Source: an uncultured Bacilli bacterium (GTDB lineage Bacteria; Bacillota_I; Bacilli_A; RFN20; CAG-826). From it: a DNA stretch of 64,000 nucleotides. A model generated the notes under the pieces. That model ran no database searches and was not told the DNA's origin. It was given only the letters and a program-made list of their open reading frames with translations. This document shows positions 51,228 through 58,621 of this stretch, one piece after another. Both the position numbers and the translations under genes were made by a program. Position 1 is the stretch's first letter. Every line of letters begins with the position of its first letter. The stretch is from assembly GCA_934140155.1 (NCBI GenBank), contig CAKPBC010000007.1, forward strand, positions 36,341-100,340. The letters run 5' to 3'.

Positions 51228-52568
51228 ATGGATGTATTAAACGGAAATATTAAAAAGACATATTTAAAGTATTTATTTGCGGCTTTTGGTAGTTCATTAA
51301 TTTCTTGCATTTATGGGCTTGTAGATATGGCTATGGTTGGACAATACTATGGACCTATTGGCTCACAAGCGATGGCAATTATTGCTCCAATTTGGAATAT
51401 TATTTATAGTTTGGGATTATTAATTGGAATTGGCGGATCAGTTTTATTTGCGGTTAATAAAGGAAAAAGTGATACGGAAACTGCTAATAAATTTTTTACC
51501 TCTTCAATAGTATATGGAGTAATTATATCAATTATATTTTTAGTTTTATTTTGGCTATTTGAAGATCAATTATTATATGTTTTCGGAGCAAAAGACGCTA
51601 ATACACTTAAACTTTGTAAAGAATATCTTTTACCAATTAAATTTGCAGCACCATCGTTTATTTTTGCTCAGATTTTAGCGGCATATTTAAGAAATGATAA
51701 TAAACCAATGCTTGCAACATTAGCTATTGTTTTTGCAGGTGTATTTAATGTTGTTGGTGACTACGTTTTTGTTTTCCCATTAGATATGGGAATGTTAGGC
51801 GCTGGTTTAGCAACTGCAATTGGATCATTAGTGTCGGTGTTAATTATGTCTACACATTTCTTTAGTAAATCAAATACTATGAAATTTTCATGCAATAGAG
51901 AAGTATTTTCTTTATTTGTGCCAATTTCTAAAACAGGATTTTCAGCTTTTATTGCAGATATAGCTATGGGCTTTTTGACGATGCTGTTTAATAATTTGAT
52001 TTTAAAATATTTAAATGATGATGCACTAGCTGTGTATGCAGTAATTATTAATATTTCGACAATTGTACAATGTTGTGGCTATGGAATTGGGCAAGCAGGA
52101 CAACCAATATTATCAACTAATTTTGGTGCAAAACAATATGATCGAGTTTCTTTGACTTTAAAATATAATATTATTACAGCAATAATTGTTGGAACTATTT
52201 GGATGGGAATTGTAACGATTTTTCCTAAACAATTAATAAGAATATTTATGGTACCCACGGAAGAAGTATTAAATATCGCGCCTAATATTATGCGTGTTTA
52301 TAGTATTTCGTTTTTAATTTTACCTTTTAATGTTTATTGTACTTATTATTTCCAAGCGCTATTAAAAGAAAACGTAGCAACTATTATATCTTTAGCTAGA
52401 GGTATAGTTATAAGCGGAATTGTATTAGTATTATTACCATTAATATTTGATGGTAATGCGATGTGGTGGACAATGGTCATTACAGAAGCACTTGTAGCAA
52501 TTTATGCAATAATAATAATGATAAAATTACAAAGAAAGTTAAGAATAAAAGAAATTAATACTAAATAA
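51228..52568 (+). CDS. MATE family efflux transporter, copy 2 (MepA-like)
   Basis: A 446-residue membrane protein with about 12 hydrophobic segments and the MATE pattern (LFAAFGSSLISCIYGLVDMAMVGQYYG; GIGQAGQPILSTNFGA). Start 51228 follows GGAGG, which directly abuts the terminator T run; the frame from 51192 runs through the hairpin. Expression depends on readthrough of the leader terminator, so a small-molecule signal is likely. Confidence 0.9.
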   Translation: MDVLNGNIKKTYLKYLFAAFGSSLISCIYGLVDMAMVGQYYGPIGSQAMAIIAPIWNIIYSLGLLIGIGGSVLFAVNKGKSDTETANKFFTSSIVYGVIISIIFLVLFWLFEDQLLYVFGAKDANTLKLCKEYLLPIKFAAPSFIFAQILAAYLRNDNKPMLATLAIVFAGVFNVVGDYVFVFPLDMGMLGAGLATAIGSLVSVLIMSTHFFSKSNTMKFSCNREVFSLFVPISKTGFSAFIADIAMGFLTMLFNNLILKYLNDDALAVYAVIINISTIVQCCGYGIGQAGQPILSTNFGAKQYDRVSLTLKYNIITAIIVGTIWMGIVTIFPKQLIRIFMVPTEEVLNIAPNIMRVYSISFLILPFNVYCTYYFQALLKENVATIISLARGIVISGIVLVLLPLIFDGNAMWWTMVITEALVAIYAIIIMIKLQRKLRIKEINTK

Positions 52569-52632
52569 AATATTTTCATACACATACTCATAAAATCAAC
52601 TTAAAATGATAATAAAATATTTTTAAGAATTA

Positions 52633-52652
52633 ATCATTTTTATAAAAATGAT
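52633..52652. promoter_or_regulatory. Perfect 20-bp palindrome upstream of the recombinase gene
   Basis: ATCATTTTTATAAAAATGAT is a perfect palindrome 58 bp before the recombinase start. It could be an operator for the recombinase or a weak terminator of the MATE gene. Confidence 0.4.
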
Positions 52653-52710
52653 GCTAATTTGCCAAAATAATAAATGAACAAAAAGTTATTTCAATTAGGA
52701 GTTGATAGTA

Positions 52711-53694
52711 GTGAAGTATAAAAAGTGGGCTAAGATTTGGCTAGAAAATTATATTAAACCAACTTTAAAAAACAAAACATATTGGAATTATGTGAGTATA
52801 TGTAATAATTATGTAATTAAAAAATTTGGAGAAGAGGAGTTAATAGATATAACTCCATTAAAAGTACAAGTTTATATAAATGAACTATTATGGGGCAAAA
52901 ATAAATTATCTATTAGCAGTGTGAACTTAATAATAACAGTTATACAATCTTCAATAAAAATGGCATTTTTATCGAATAATTTAAAAAGTTATAATTTAGG
53001 AAATATACGTAGACCGCATTTAGAAGAAAAAGAAATTACATGTTTTTCTTTTGAAGAACAGAAAATGATTGAAAACAAAGTGTGGGCTTCTAAAAAGAAG
53101 AAAATGTTAGGTGTCATTATATGTTTATATACAGGTATGAGGATAGGAGAATTACTCGCTTTAACTTGGAATGATGTTGATATAGAAAAAAGAATTATAA
53201 GCATAAATAAAACATGCCACGAAGGAAAAAATAAAAATGGCATATATCAACGTATTCTTAATAGCCCTAAAACATTTTCATCAAAAAGAATGATACCTTA
53301 TCCTAAGCAATTAGAAATAATATTTAAGTTATTAAAACAAGATAATTCAATATATGTTATTTCTTATAATCAAAAACCGATATCCGTTAGATCGTATCAA
53401 AAGAGTTTTGCATTAATGTTAAAACACGCCAATATAAAACATAAAGGATTTCATGCCTTGCGTCATACTTTTGCCACAAGATCAATTGAATGCGGAGTAG
53501 ATGTTAAAACACTTTCTGAGATTTTAGGACATAAAAATGCGACAATTACATTAAATCGCTATGTTCATTCATTATCGAATCACAAAAAAGATATGATGGA
53601 TAAAATCGGAAATTTATTTAATGATAACCAAGAAAAATTTATTAGTTCGTCTAATGATATATTAGATGAACAAGTTGTGACACTAGTTTATTAA
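52711..53694 (+). CDS. Tyrosine recombinase, probable DNA invertase of the adjacent promoter switch
   Basis: A 327-residue integrase-family enzyme. The N-terminal SAM-like core-binding domain (about 1-100) precedes the catalytic domain with R144 (YTGMRIGELLAL), K187 (SPKT), H248 and R251 (HALRHTFATRS), H274 (ILGHKNATIT) and Tyr284 (LNRYVHS). All catalytic residues are present. The start is GTG 52711, 9 nt after AGGAG. Codons 314-321 lie inside the left crossover repeat, so the last residues (VVTLVY) depend on the orientation of the invertible segment. No excisionase or phage gene is adjacent, which favours inversion over integration. Confidence 0.88.
   Translation: MKYKKWAKIWLENYIKPTLKNKTYWNYVSICNNYVIKKFGEEELIDITPLKVQVYINELLWGKNKLSISSVNLIITVIQSSIKMAFLSNNLKSYNLGNIRRPHLEEKEITCFSFEEQKMIENKVWASKKKKMLGVIICLYTGMRIGELLALTWNDVDIEKRIISINKTCHEGKNKNGIYQRILNSPKTFSSKRMIPYPKQLEIIFKLLKQDNSIYVISYNQKPISVRSYQKSFALMLKHANIKHKGFHALRHTFATRSIECGVDVKTLSEILGHKNATITLNRYVHSLSNHKKDMMDKIGNLFNDNQEKFISSSNDILDEQVVTLVY
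53646..53670 (+). repeat. Left crossover site (attL-like) of the invertible promoter
   Basis: Arms TTCGTCTAAT (53646-53655) and ATTAGATGAA (53661-53670) are inverted repeats with one mismatch around the spacer GATAT. This is the architecture of a tyrosine-recombinase core site. It lies in the 3' end of the recombinase gene and includes most of the 23-bp repeat 53651-53673. Confidence 0.82.
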
Positions 53695-53713
53695 TTTGGA
53701 AACATTTTGTCAA
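53685..53713 (-). promoter_or_regulatory. Leftward promoter inside the invertible segment
   Basis: On the minus strand TTGACA (53713-53708), a 17-bp spacer and TAAACT (53690-53685). In the present orientation it reads antisense into the recombinase. After inversion it would read into the fibre operon. Confidence 0.6.
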
Positions 53714-53762
53714 GAAATTATTTTAGTTAAGTGTGATTTTTTGCAAAAAACATAAAAAATCA

Positions 53763-53792
53763 TTGGTTTAAACTACTAAAATCGTTTATAAT
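53763..53792 (+). promoter_or_regulatory. Rightward promoter inside the invertible segment
   Basis: TTGGTT (53763-53768), an 18-bp spacer and TATAAT (53787-53792), reading into the tasA-like operon in the present orientation. Predicted start near 53799, just before the right repeat. Confidence 0.6.
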
Positions 53793-53804
53793 TCCTGAAT
53801 TTTG

Positions 53805-53829
53805 TTCATCTAATATATCATTAGGTGTA
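53805..53829 (-). repeat. Right crossover site of the invertible promoter
   Basis: Arms TTCATCTAAT (53805-53814) and ATTAGGTGTA (53820-53829) are inverted with two mismatches around ATATC, the reverse complement of the left spacer. The asymmetric spacer sets the two sites in opposite orientation, which dictates inversion. Confidence 0.82.
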
Positions 53830-53895
53830 CAGTTGCCTTCCCGTTTTATGTTTCGCCAAAAAGGGATTGATTTTATTTATCTAAGGAGGAGCAAA

Positions 53896-54468
53896 ATGAA
53901 AAAATTAAGTGCAATTATTGCAATGGCAACAATTATGACAGTCGGTGGAGTATACGCAACATTTAATTATGCGCAAAATCCTACACAAGCTGCTACAGGA
54001 GACATTTCACCTATCATTTCTGGCGCAGTAACAGAAAGTAGTAAGGGAGAAATAAAAATTAACTCAACATTCGCAGTTACAATTGATGATCTTGGTGTAA
54101 TAGGTGGCGGTACTAATTCCTATTATACAGGTATGAAAACAGAAGGAACTTTCAAAGTTAGTTTCACACCAAACGCTGGTGCAGATGCCGATGTTAGAGA
54201 TAATGGTATAAAGTTAAATATGAAGTTATCTTTTACAGGCAATAAATATGGTGAAAAAGATATTTTTGTTACTAATGGATTAGATAGTAATAATACAGTG
54301 TCATTAAATGAAGGAAACAAAATATTAGGTGACTATGAAATTAAGTTAACTGATTATTTTGGTGCTAATGAAGAAATTAAGTTAAGTACACATGCAGAAT
54401 ATAAAGCATATGAAGCTCAACTTAAAAATACAAAAATCATAATTGAAATTAGCGAAGCAGCAGCATAA
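53896..54468 (+). CDS. TasA/CalY-like secreted protein 1
   Basis: A 190-residue secreted protein. The SipW-type signal peptide (MKKLSAIIAMATIMTVGG) runs into VYATFNYAQNPTQA. The mature part is Thr/Gly/Asn-rich with alternating beta strands (FAVTIDDLGVIGG; GIKLNMKLSFTGN; IIIEISEAAA), as in TasA-family fibre subunits. AAGGAGGAG precedes ATG 53896. The SipW-like peptidase gene follows after 25 bp. It is the first gene behind the invertible promoter. Confidence 0.78.
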   Translation: MKKLSAIIAMATIMTVGGVYATFNYAQNPTQAATGDISPIISGAVTESSKGEIKINSTFAVTIDDLGVIGGGTNSYYTGMKTEGTFKVSFTPNAGADADVRDNGIKLNMKLSFTGNKYGEKDIFVTNGLDSNNTVSLNEGNKILGDYEIKLTDYFGANEEIKLSTHAEYKAYEAQLKNTKIIIEISEAAA

Positions 54469-54493
54469 TAAATCACAATAGGAGAAGAAAATT

Positions 54494-55678
54494 ATGGCAG
54501 GATACGATAAGTATATTATTGTAGTTTGCCTCATAGTTTTTACAGCATTAACAGCAGGTTTTACACTTTTAATAATTAATATTGCAAAACTGCGATTAAA
54601 AATTATTAAAGGAGGACTTGCTGATAGCGAAATATCAAAAGCCGAGCAGCAAGGAGACAAGGCGAAACAAAACCATGCTGCTCGTTTGATTATCGATAAA
54701 GTGTTATCAGTTTTTTTCTGTATTTTAATGTTATCAATATTTGGGCTATCAATTGGAAATAATATTTCTAGTTCTAAGAAAGTAGGAGAAACTCCAATTG
54801 TTAAAGTTGTAAAAAGCGGTTCAATGGCTACAATATATGAGAAAAATGAATATATAGTGAAAAATAATTTAACAAATCAAATTAAAAGATATGATTTGAT
54901 TACTCTTTTTCAATTACCAAGTGAAGATGATTTGAAATTATATGACATCGTTATGTATGAAACAGATGGAGTTTTTATTATTCATAGAATAGTAAATATC
55001 GAAGAACCAAATGATGAGCATAGTGAAAGATATTTTTTACTTCAAGGAGATGCAAATCAATATCCAGATAGATTCCCGGTGCGTTATTCGCAAATGCTAG
55101 GAATTTATAAAAACAATCGTATTCCTTTTTTAGGAAGCTTTATTGATTTTATGCAATCTCCAGCAGGATATTTATGCTTGTTACTTACAATTTTTTCTTG
55201 TGTTATATCACCAATGGTGGATAAAAAATTAACTAAAGCAATGAAAGAAAGAAAATTAATCATATCATCTCAAAAGAAATATTTGTTTTTTAGAAACTCT
55301 TTCTCTAAAAAAGCAGTCGCGGATTATATAGAGCAAAATTATCAAGATAAAATATATGTAAAAAGAAGCAAAAAATTATCTAGAAGTGGTTTGTTGATTC
55401 CTGATACATATTACGCTATGTTGGATGGAAAAAACAAATGTTTTGCTTATATTTATGGGACAAAGACTGGTGACGCTATTTTAAGAGTTGTTTTAGATGA
55501 AAACTCAAAATTAAAGTTTGAGGGAATGAAAGAAACTTTTTTTCCAAAATCATATAAAGAAAAATGGTATGTAATTAAGTTGTACGATAAATCTGAAACA
55601 ACAGCTCAAACAATTATTGATATTCTTGAATTATCATTTAATAAGATTGTTAATAAAGAAGTAAAGGAGAAGAAATAA
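54494..55678 (+). CDS. SipW-like (ER-type) signal peptidase I with extra C-terminal domain
   Basis: A 394-residue membrane protein. An N-terminal hydrophobic segment (7-30) and another (68-90) precede the peptidase domain. Catalytic Ser110 is in VKSGSMATIY, the ER-type histidine H164 in FIIHRI, and the acidic motif in LLQGDANQYPD (184-192). SipW in Bacillus uses Ser-His instead of Ser-Lys and matures TasA. A further hydrophobic segment lies near 222-242. Residues 265-390 are an added cytosolic domain (SRSGLLIPDTYYAMLDGKNKCFAYIYG and KWYVIKLYD) that looks somewhat like YjbR/MmcQ proteins. SipW itself is about half this length. Confidence 0.82.
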   Translation: MAGYDKYIIVVCLIVFTALTAGFTLLIINIAKLRLKIIKGGLADSEISKAEQQGDKAKQNHAARLIIDKVLSVFFCILMLSIFGLSIGNNISSSKKVGETPIVKVVKSGSMATIYEKNEYIVKNNLTNQIKRYDLITLFQLPSEDDLKLYDIVMYETDGVFIIHRIVNIEEPNDEHSERYFLLQGDANQYPDRFPVRYSQMLGIYKNNRIPFLGSFIDFMQSPAGYLCLLLTIFSCVISPMVDKKLTKAMKERKLIISSQKKYLFFRNSFSKKAVADYIEQNYQDKIYVKRSKKLSRSGLLIPDTYYAMLDGKNKCFAYIYGTKTGDAILRVVLDENSKLKFEGMKETFFPKSYKEKWYVIKLYDKSETTAQTIIDILELSFNKIVNKEVKEKK

Positions 55679-55679
55679 T

Positions 55680-56336
55680 ATGAAAATGTTTAAAAATTCT
55701 CTTTTAATTTGTCTTGCTATCTTTACTTTAACTTGTGGAGGAGTATATGCGACTTTTGATTATGCTCTTAATAATCCATCTTCTATAAATGGAGAAATCG
55801 TTGCTAATATTAATGAATTTAAATATCTATTTCCAAATACCGAAGAAGGAAAAAAACATGAACAATTAACGAATAATATTTTAAATGGAACAGGAACTGA
55901 TAAAAACAGTTCAGGATTAAATGATCCTAATTCAAATATTAATCAAGTAATAAAAAATCGTTCTGGGAAAATATGGGCCAATAGTAGTGTTTTAGGTAGT
56001 TGTGATGGACATGAAAAAGACAATTTATCAAACTTGTTTGATGAAGATACAAAAGATATGTTCTTTTTAATTTATTTTCCTGATGGAGTATCAGACACGT
56101 ATTATTTGTTTACAACTACAGTGGATTTAGGTGATGAGAAAGATAATCCTAATATTAAATATGGAGAATATGTTGAACCAATTTATCGTACAGTTTTAAA
56201 ACAAAATGCCGATGGTAAATATGAAGCAATCCAAACTGGCGTTGGAAAAGCAATATCTCAAAAATATAAAAACTATCTTTCAGATTGGGTTGTATCCGCT
56301 CCATCATTTGATCCAACAACTTGGGTTGAAATCTAA
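55680..56336 (+). CDS. TasA/CalY-like secreted protein 2
   Basis: A 218-residue secreted protein with the same signal motif as protein 1 (TCGGVYATFDYALNNPSS). The mature part differs: it is acidic, has a Gly/Asn-rich stretch (TGTDKNSSGLNDPNSNIN) and ends in an aromatic segment (WVVSAPSFDPTTWVEI). It starts 1 bp after the peptidase stop, so it is translationally linked. It may be a minor or tip subunit or anchor for protein 1; that role is inference. Confidence 0.75.
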   Translation: MKMFKNSLLICLAIFTLTCGGVYATFDYALNNPSSINGEIVANINEFKYLFPNTEEGKKHEQLTNNILNGTGTDKNSSGLNDPNSNINQVIKNRSGKIWANSSVLGSCDGHEKDNLSNLFDEDTKDMFFLIYFPDGVSDTYYLFTTTVDLGDEKDNPNIKYGEYVEPIYRTVLKQNADGKYEAIQTGVGKAISQKYKNYLSDWVVSAPSFDPTTWVEI

Positions 56337-56380
56337 AGTATCTTAGATTTTATGCTAATTAAAAAAACAATTTGATATTA

Positions 56381-56420
56381 AAAACTTAGTTTAATAGCAA
56401 AAATTATACTAAGTTTTTTT
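56381..56420 (+). terminator. Terminator of the fibre operon
   Basis: AAAACTTAGT (56381-56390) pairs with ACTAAGTTTT (56408-56417), with a further T run. The stretch 56421-56546 shows no supportable gene. Confidence 0.85.
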
Positions 56421-56546
56421 GTTTATATGCAACTTTTCTAATGGGTTATTTTGATTTAAAATATAATAATGGCAATTAAAAAAATCTTCAATAGAAGTAT
56501 AAAAGGCTGGCGTTCAGGAAAAAATTACTATACACTCCAATTAATT

Positions 56547-56582
56547 AATAAAAAGTTTGATACAATTAAAACATATCAAACT
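56547..56582 (-). terminator. Terminator of tRNA-Ser(CGA)
   Basis: On the minus strand AGTTTGATA pairs perfectly with TATCAAACT around an 11-nt loop, followed by T-rich sequence. Confidence 0.85.
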
Positions 56583-56596
56583 AATAGATTTTATCG

Positions 56597-56687
56597 TGGC
56601 GGAGAAAAGGGGATTTGAACCCCTGCTGGACTTTTATCCACTGCTAGTTTTCGAAACTAGTCCCTTCAACCACTTGGGTATTTCTCC
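56597..56687 (-). tRNA. tRNA-Ser(CGA)
   Basis: A class II tRNA with acceptor GGAGAAA/TTTCTCC, discriminator G and encoded CCA. Anticodon loop TTCGAAA in stem CTAGT/ACTAG gives CGA (reads UCG). A long variable arm is present and the T arm reads AGGGGTTCAAATCCCCT. Confidence 0.95.
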
Positions 56688-56843
56688 ATGTTATAATGAT
56701 AGCATAAAGTCAATAGTGATAAAAATAATTTTTTAAATAGCTAATTGTTTGCATACAACAAATATTTGAACAATGCTACAAATAAATCTTTATATTTAAT
56801 TGATTATATGTTAAACTATTTATCAGAAAAGGAGAGGCAATTT

Positions 56844-57338
56844 ATGAATAATATAATCAAAATCGATGGAGTTGGAGAACTCAGTGTCACAGAGAACATT
56901 TGGACTGGAGCAAGAACTTTATTTATTAATGGAATAAAGTTACAAAAAGTTTCCAAAAAACAATTTAGTTGTGTTATTGATGGACAAGAATTAAATGTTT
57001 TTCTTGAAGGAAATTTCTTGACTGGACTCAAGTGCAACGTTAATGGACAAAAGTACCAAGTTAGTGAACCGACGACACCATATGAATATGTTTTAGCATT
57101 TATTCCATTTGTTTTTATTATGGTTTGGGGGAATGTTCCAAGCTTAATTAAGATTTTCCCTGTTGTAAGTGGCGCTATTGGTGGATTAATTAGTGGTATA
57201 TTCGCTGTTGTTAGTTTGTATGTCATGAAATTAACTAAAAAGCCATATTGGAAAATATTAATTGGTTTAGGATTCTTTGTACTAACTGTACTTATTTGTT
57301 ATTTGATTGCATTAGCAATTTTATCAACAGTTAAATAA
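56844..57338 (+). CDS. Membrane protein with N-terminal beta domain, unknown function
   Basis: A 164-residue protein. The N-terminal 75 residues form a strand-rich soluble domain (VGELSVTENIWTGARTLFINGIKL; FSCVIDGQELNVFLEGNFLTGLKC). Three hydrophobic segments follow (about 78-95, 100-125 and 135-160). ATG 56844 follows AAAGGAGAGG; the frame from 56745 lacks a ribosome site. No family recognised. Confidence 0.72.
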   Translation: MNNIIKIDGVGELSVTENIWTGARTLFINGIKLQKVSKKQFSCVIDGQELNVFLEGNFLTGLKCNVNGQKYQVSEPTTPYEYVLAFIPFVFIMVWGNVPSLIKIFPVVSGAIGGLISGIFAVVSLYVMKLTKKPYWKILIGLGFFVLTVLICYLIALAILSTVK

Positions 57339-57346
57339 AACAAAAT

Positions 57347-57371
57347 TTAAAAAGCCGAAAGGCTTTTTTTT
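57347..57371 (+). terminator. Terminator before the HPt-HATPase gene
   Basis: AAAAAGCC, a GAAA tetraloop and GGCTTTTT with further T. Confidence 0.88.
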
Positions 57372-57391
57372 GTACTTTTAAAAAAAAAATA

Positions 57392-57419
57392 TTGAATATT
57401 GCTCAATATTGATTATAAT
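57392..57419 (+). promoter_or_regulatory. Promoter with embedded 16-bp operator-like palindrome
   Basis: TTGAAT (57392-57397), a 16-bp spacer and TATAAT (57414-57419). AATATTG-CT-CAATATT (57395-57410) covers the -35 and spacer, a good position for a repressor. Confidence 0.65.
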
Positions 57420-57467
57420 AGAACTAACCTGTAAAATTTATTTGGGAAAATGTAACAAGGTGGGCAT

Positions 57468-58526
57468 ATGGAGACTGATGTTGATAATACTAATGATGTT
57501 AAGATTTTAGCAAATGAGATTTTGCGAATGTTTACTATTGACAAAAAAGATGATGATTGGGTAAAAGAAGTTCAAATAAAAACACATACTTTAAAAGGAT
57601 TATGCGGCATTTACGGATTAACTGCTAGCTTTAATCATTTAAAAATAATGGAAAAATTCATGAAAGTATGCGCTATTAATAAAATTACTATTAATAGAGA
57701 AATTGTTTATTTTAAAACTATTCTAAATAATTTGCTTAAAGAAAAAAGCAGCGGTGTTCAAGAAGGATTTACCGCCAAAGACATAAGATGTTATAAAATT
57801 GTCTATAATTTTTCTACTGTTGCAGCATTTGAAAATATGATTCATGTGTTAAATGAGCTTACTTTTATTACTAATATTCATGTCGATAGCAGAAAAATAG
57901 TTGTGGAAGTATTATCACAAATTCCAATTTCTGATATGAAACAAATGTTATTTGCATTAGGAATTGTTGACATTAATGTTATCAAACATAAAAAAGTCTC
58001 CATTACCAAACCGAAAATTTTGAAAAATATATCTTCTTGTATAAATTGTATTTGCTATAAAATTGTTTTTTTACATTTATTAGAGATGTGTAATCAATTT
58101 TCTAAATACACTCATAAACAATTTAAATTGAGTTTCCATTCTAATGTTAAACATTTTACTTTAGAATTTTGGAAAGATTTAAAAATTCCTTTTATGGAAT
58201 TAATAAAAAATGCATTTACTCATAGTTCCGATGATAAAAAGTTAAGAATAATTGTTAACATCGTGAAAATAAAAGGAAAATTAAACATATATGTCTACAA
58301 TTCTAACTCAAAAGTTAAAAATGGAAGTAAAATATTTGATTATCAGTACACCACATCTAAAAGTGAAGATTTAAGCGGAAATGGTGTAGGATTATTCGAA
58401 ACAAAAAGACTAATTAATGGTCTAGGTGGAACTATTAAATATCGTAATCATATGTTAGGAGTGTATTTTTTAATGTCGTTCCCAAATGAAAAATTTTCTT
58501 CAACACATGAGCATGTAAAACTTTAA
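57468..58526 (+). CDS. HPt-like plus histidine-kinase-type ATPase protein (CheA-like pieces)
   Basis: A 352-residue soluble protein. Residues 10-85 resemble a histidine phosphotransfer domain with THTLKGLCGIYGL (candidate His40). The C-terminal part is a HATPase_c domain: N box PFMELIKNAFTHS (near residue 240) and G box GNGVGLFETKRLINGLGG (near residue 303). CheA has this pair plus P2, dimerisation and CheW domains; the latter are not visible here and no chemotaxis genes are nearby. It precedes the degenerate GGDEF-EAL gene by about 95 bp, so the two may form one signalling unit. Confidence 0.65.
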   Translation: METDVDNTNDVKILANEILRMFTIDKKDDDWVKEVQIKTHTLKGLCGIYGLTASFNHLKIMEKFMKVCAINKITINREIVYFKTILNNLLKEKSSGVQEGFTAKDIRCYKIVYNFSTVAAFENMIHVLNELTFITNIHVDSRKIVVEVLSQIPISDMKQMLFALGIVDINVIKHKKVSITKPKILKNISSCINCICYKIVFLHLLEMCNQFSKYTHKQFKLSFHSNVKHFTLEFWKDLKIPFMELIKNAFTHSSDDKKLRIIVNIVKIKGKLNIYVYNSNSKVKNGSKIFDYQYTTSKSEDLSGNGVGLFETKRLINGLGGTIKYRNHMLGVYFLMSFPNEKFSSTHEHVKL

Positions 58527-58586
58527 TTTTATCTAAGCGAATTTTTTGACTAATTTAACTTTTAAAAAAGTTTACTTTATTTAATT

Positions 58587-58604
58587 TATATACAAGTATA
58601 TAAT
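58587..58604 (+). promoter_or_regulatory. -10 box inside a 16-bp palindrome
   Basis: TATATAC-AA-GTATATA (58587-58602) overlaps TATAAT (58599-58604) just before the gene at 58622, suggesting a repressor site. Confidence 0.5.
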
Positions 58605-58621
58605 ATTAACAGGTGAAATTT

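Larger units (their letters stand above)
53651..53824. other. Invertible promoter segment bounded by perfect 23-bp inverted repeats
   Basis: The repeat at 53651-53673 is the exact reverse complement of 53802-53824. The 128 bp between them carry a promoter on each strand and no complete gene. The left boundary lies in the recombinase coding end and the right boundary is 71 bp before the tasA-like start. Recombination would invert about 160 bp and exchange the promoter that faces the fibre operon. The repeats are too far apart for a terminator stem. Confidence 0.8.

Noticed and set aside
52711..53694. Integrase of a prophage or integrative element
   Set aside because: No phage, conjugation or excisionase genes are nearby and no tRNA lies at its side. 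The inverted crossover sites at its 3' end fit a DNA invertase better.
53651..53824. The 23-bp inverted repeats as arms of a transcription terminator
   Set aside because: They are 128 bp apart, have no T run, and each is itself a quasi-palindrome with a spacer, the plan of a recombination site.
56469..56618. A 49-codon frame starting MAIKKIFNRSIKGWRSGK before tRNA-Ser(CGA)
   Set aside because: No ribosome site, it overlaps the tRNA gene in antisense, and its start sits where the AT-rich spacer ends. Not supported as a gene.
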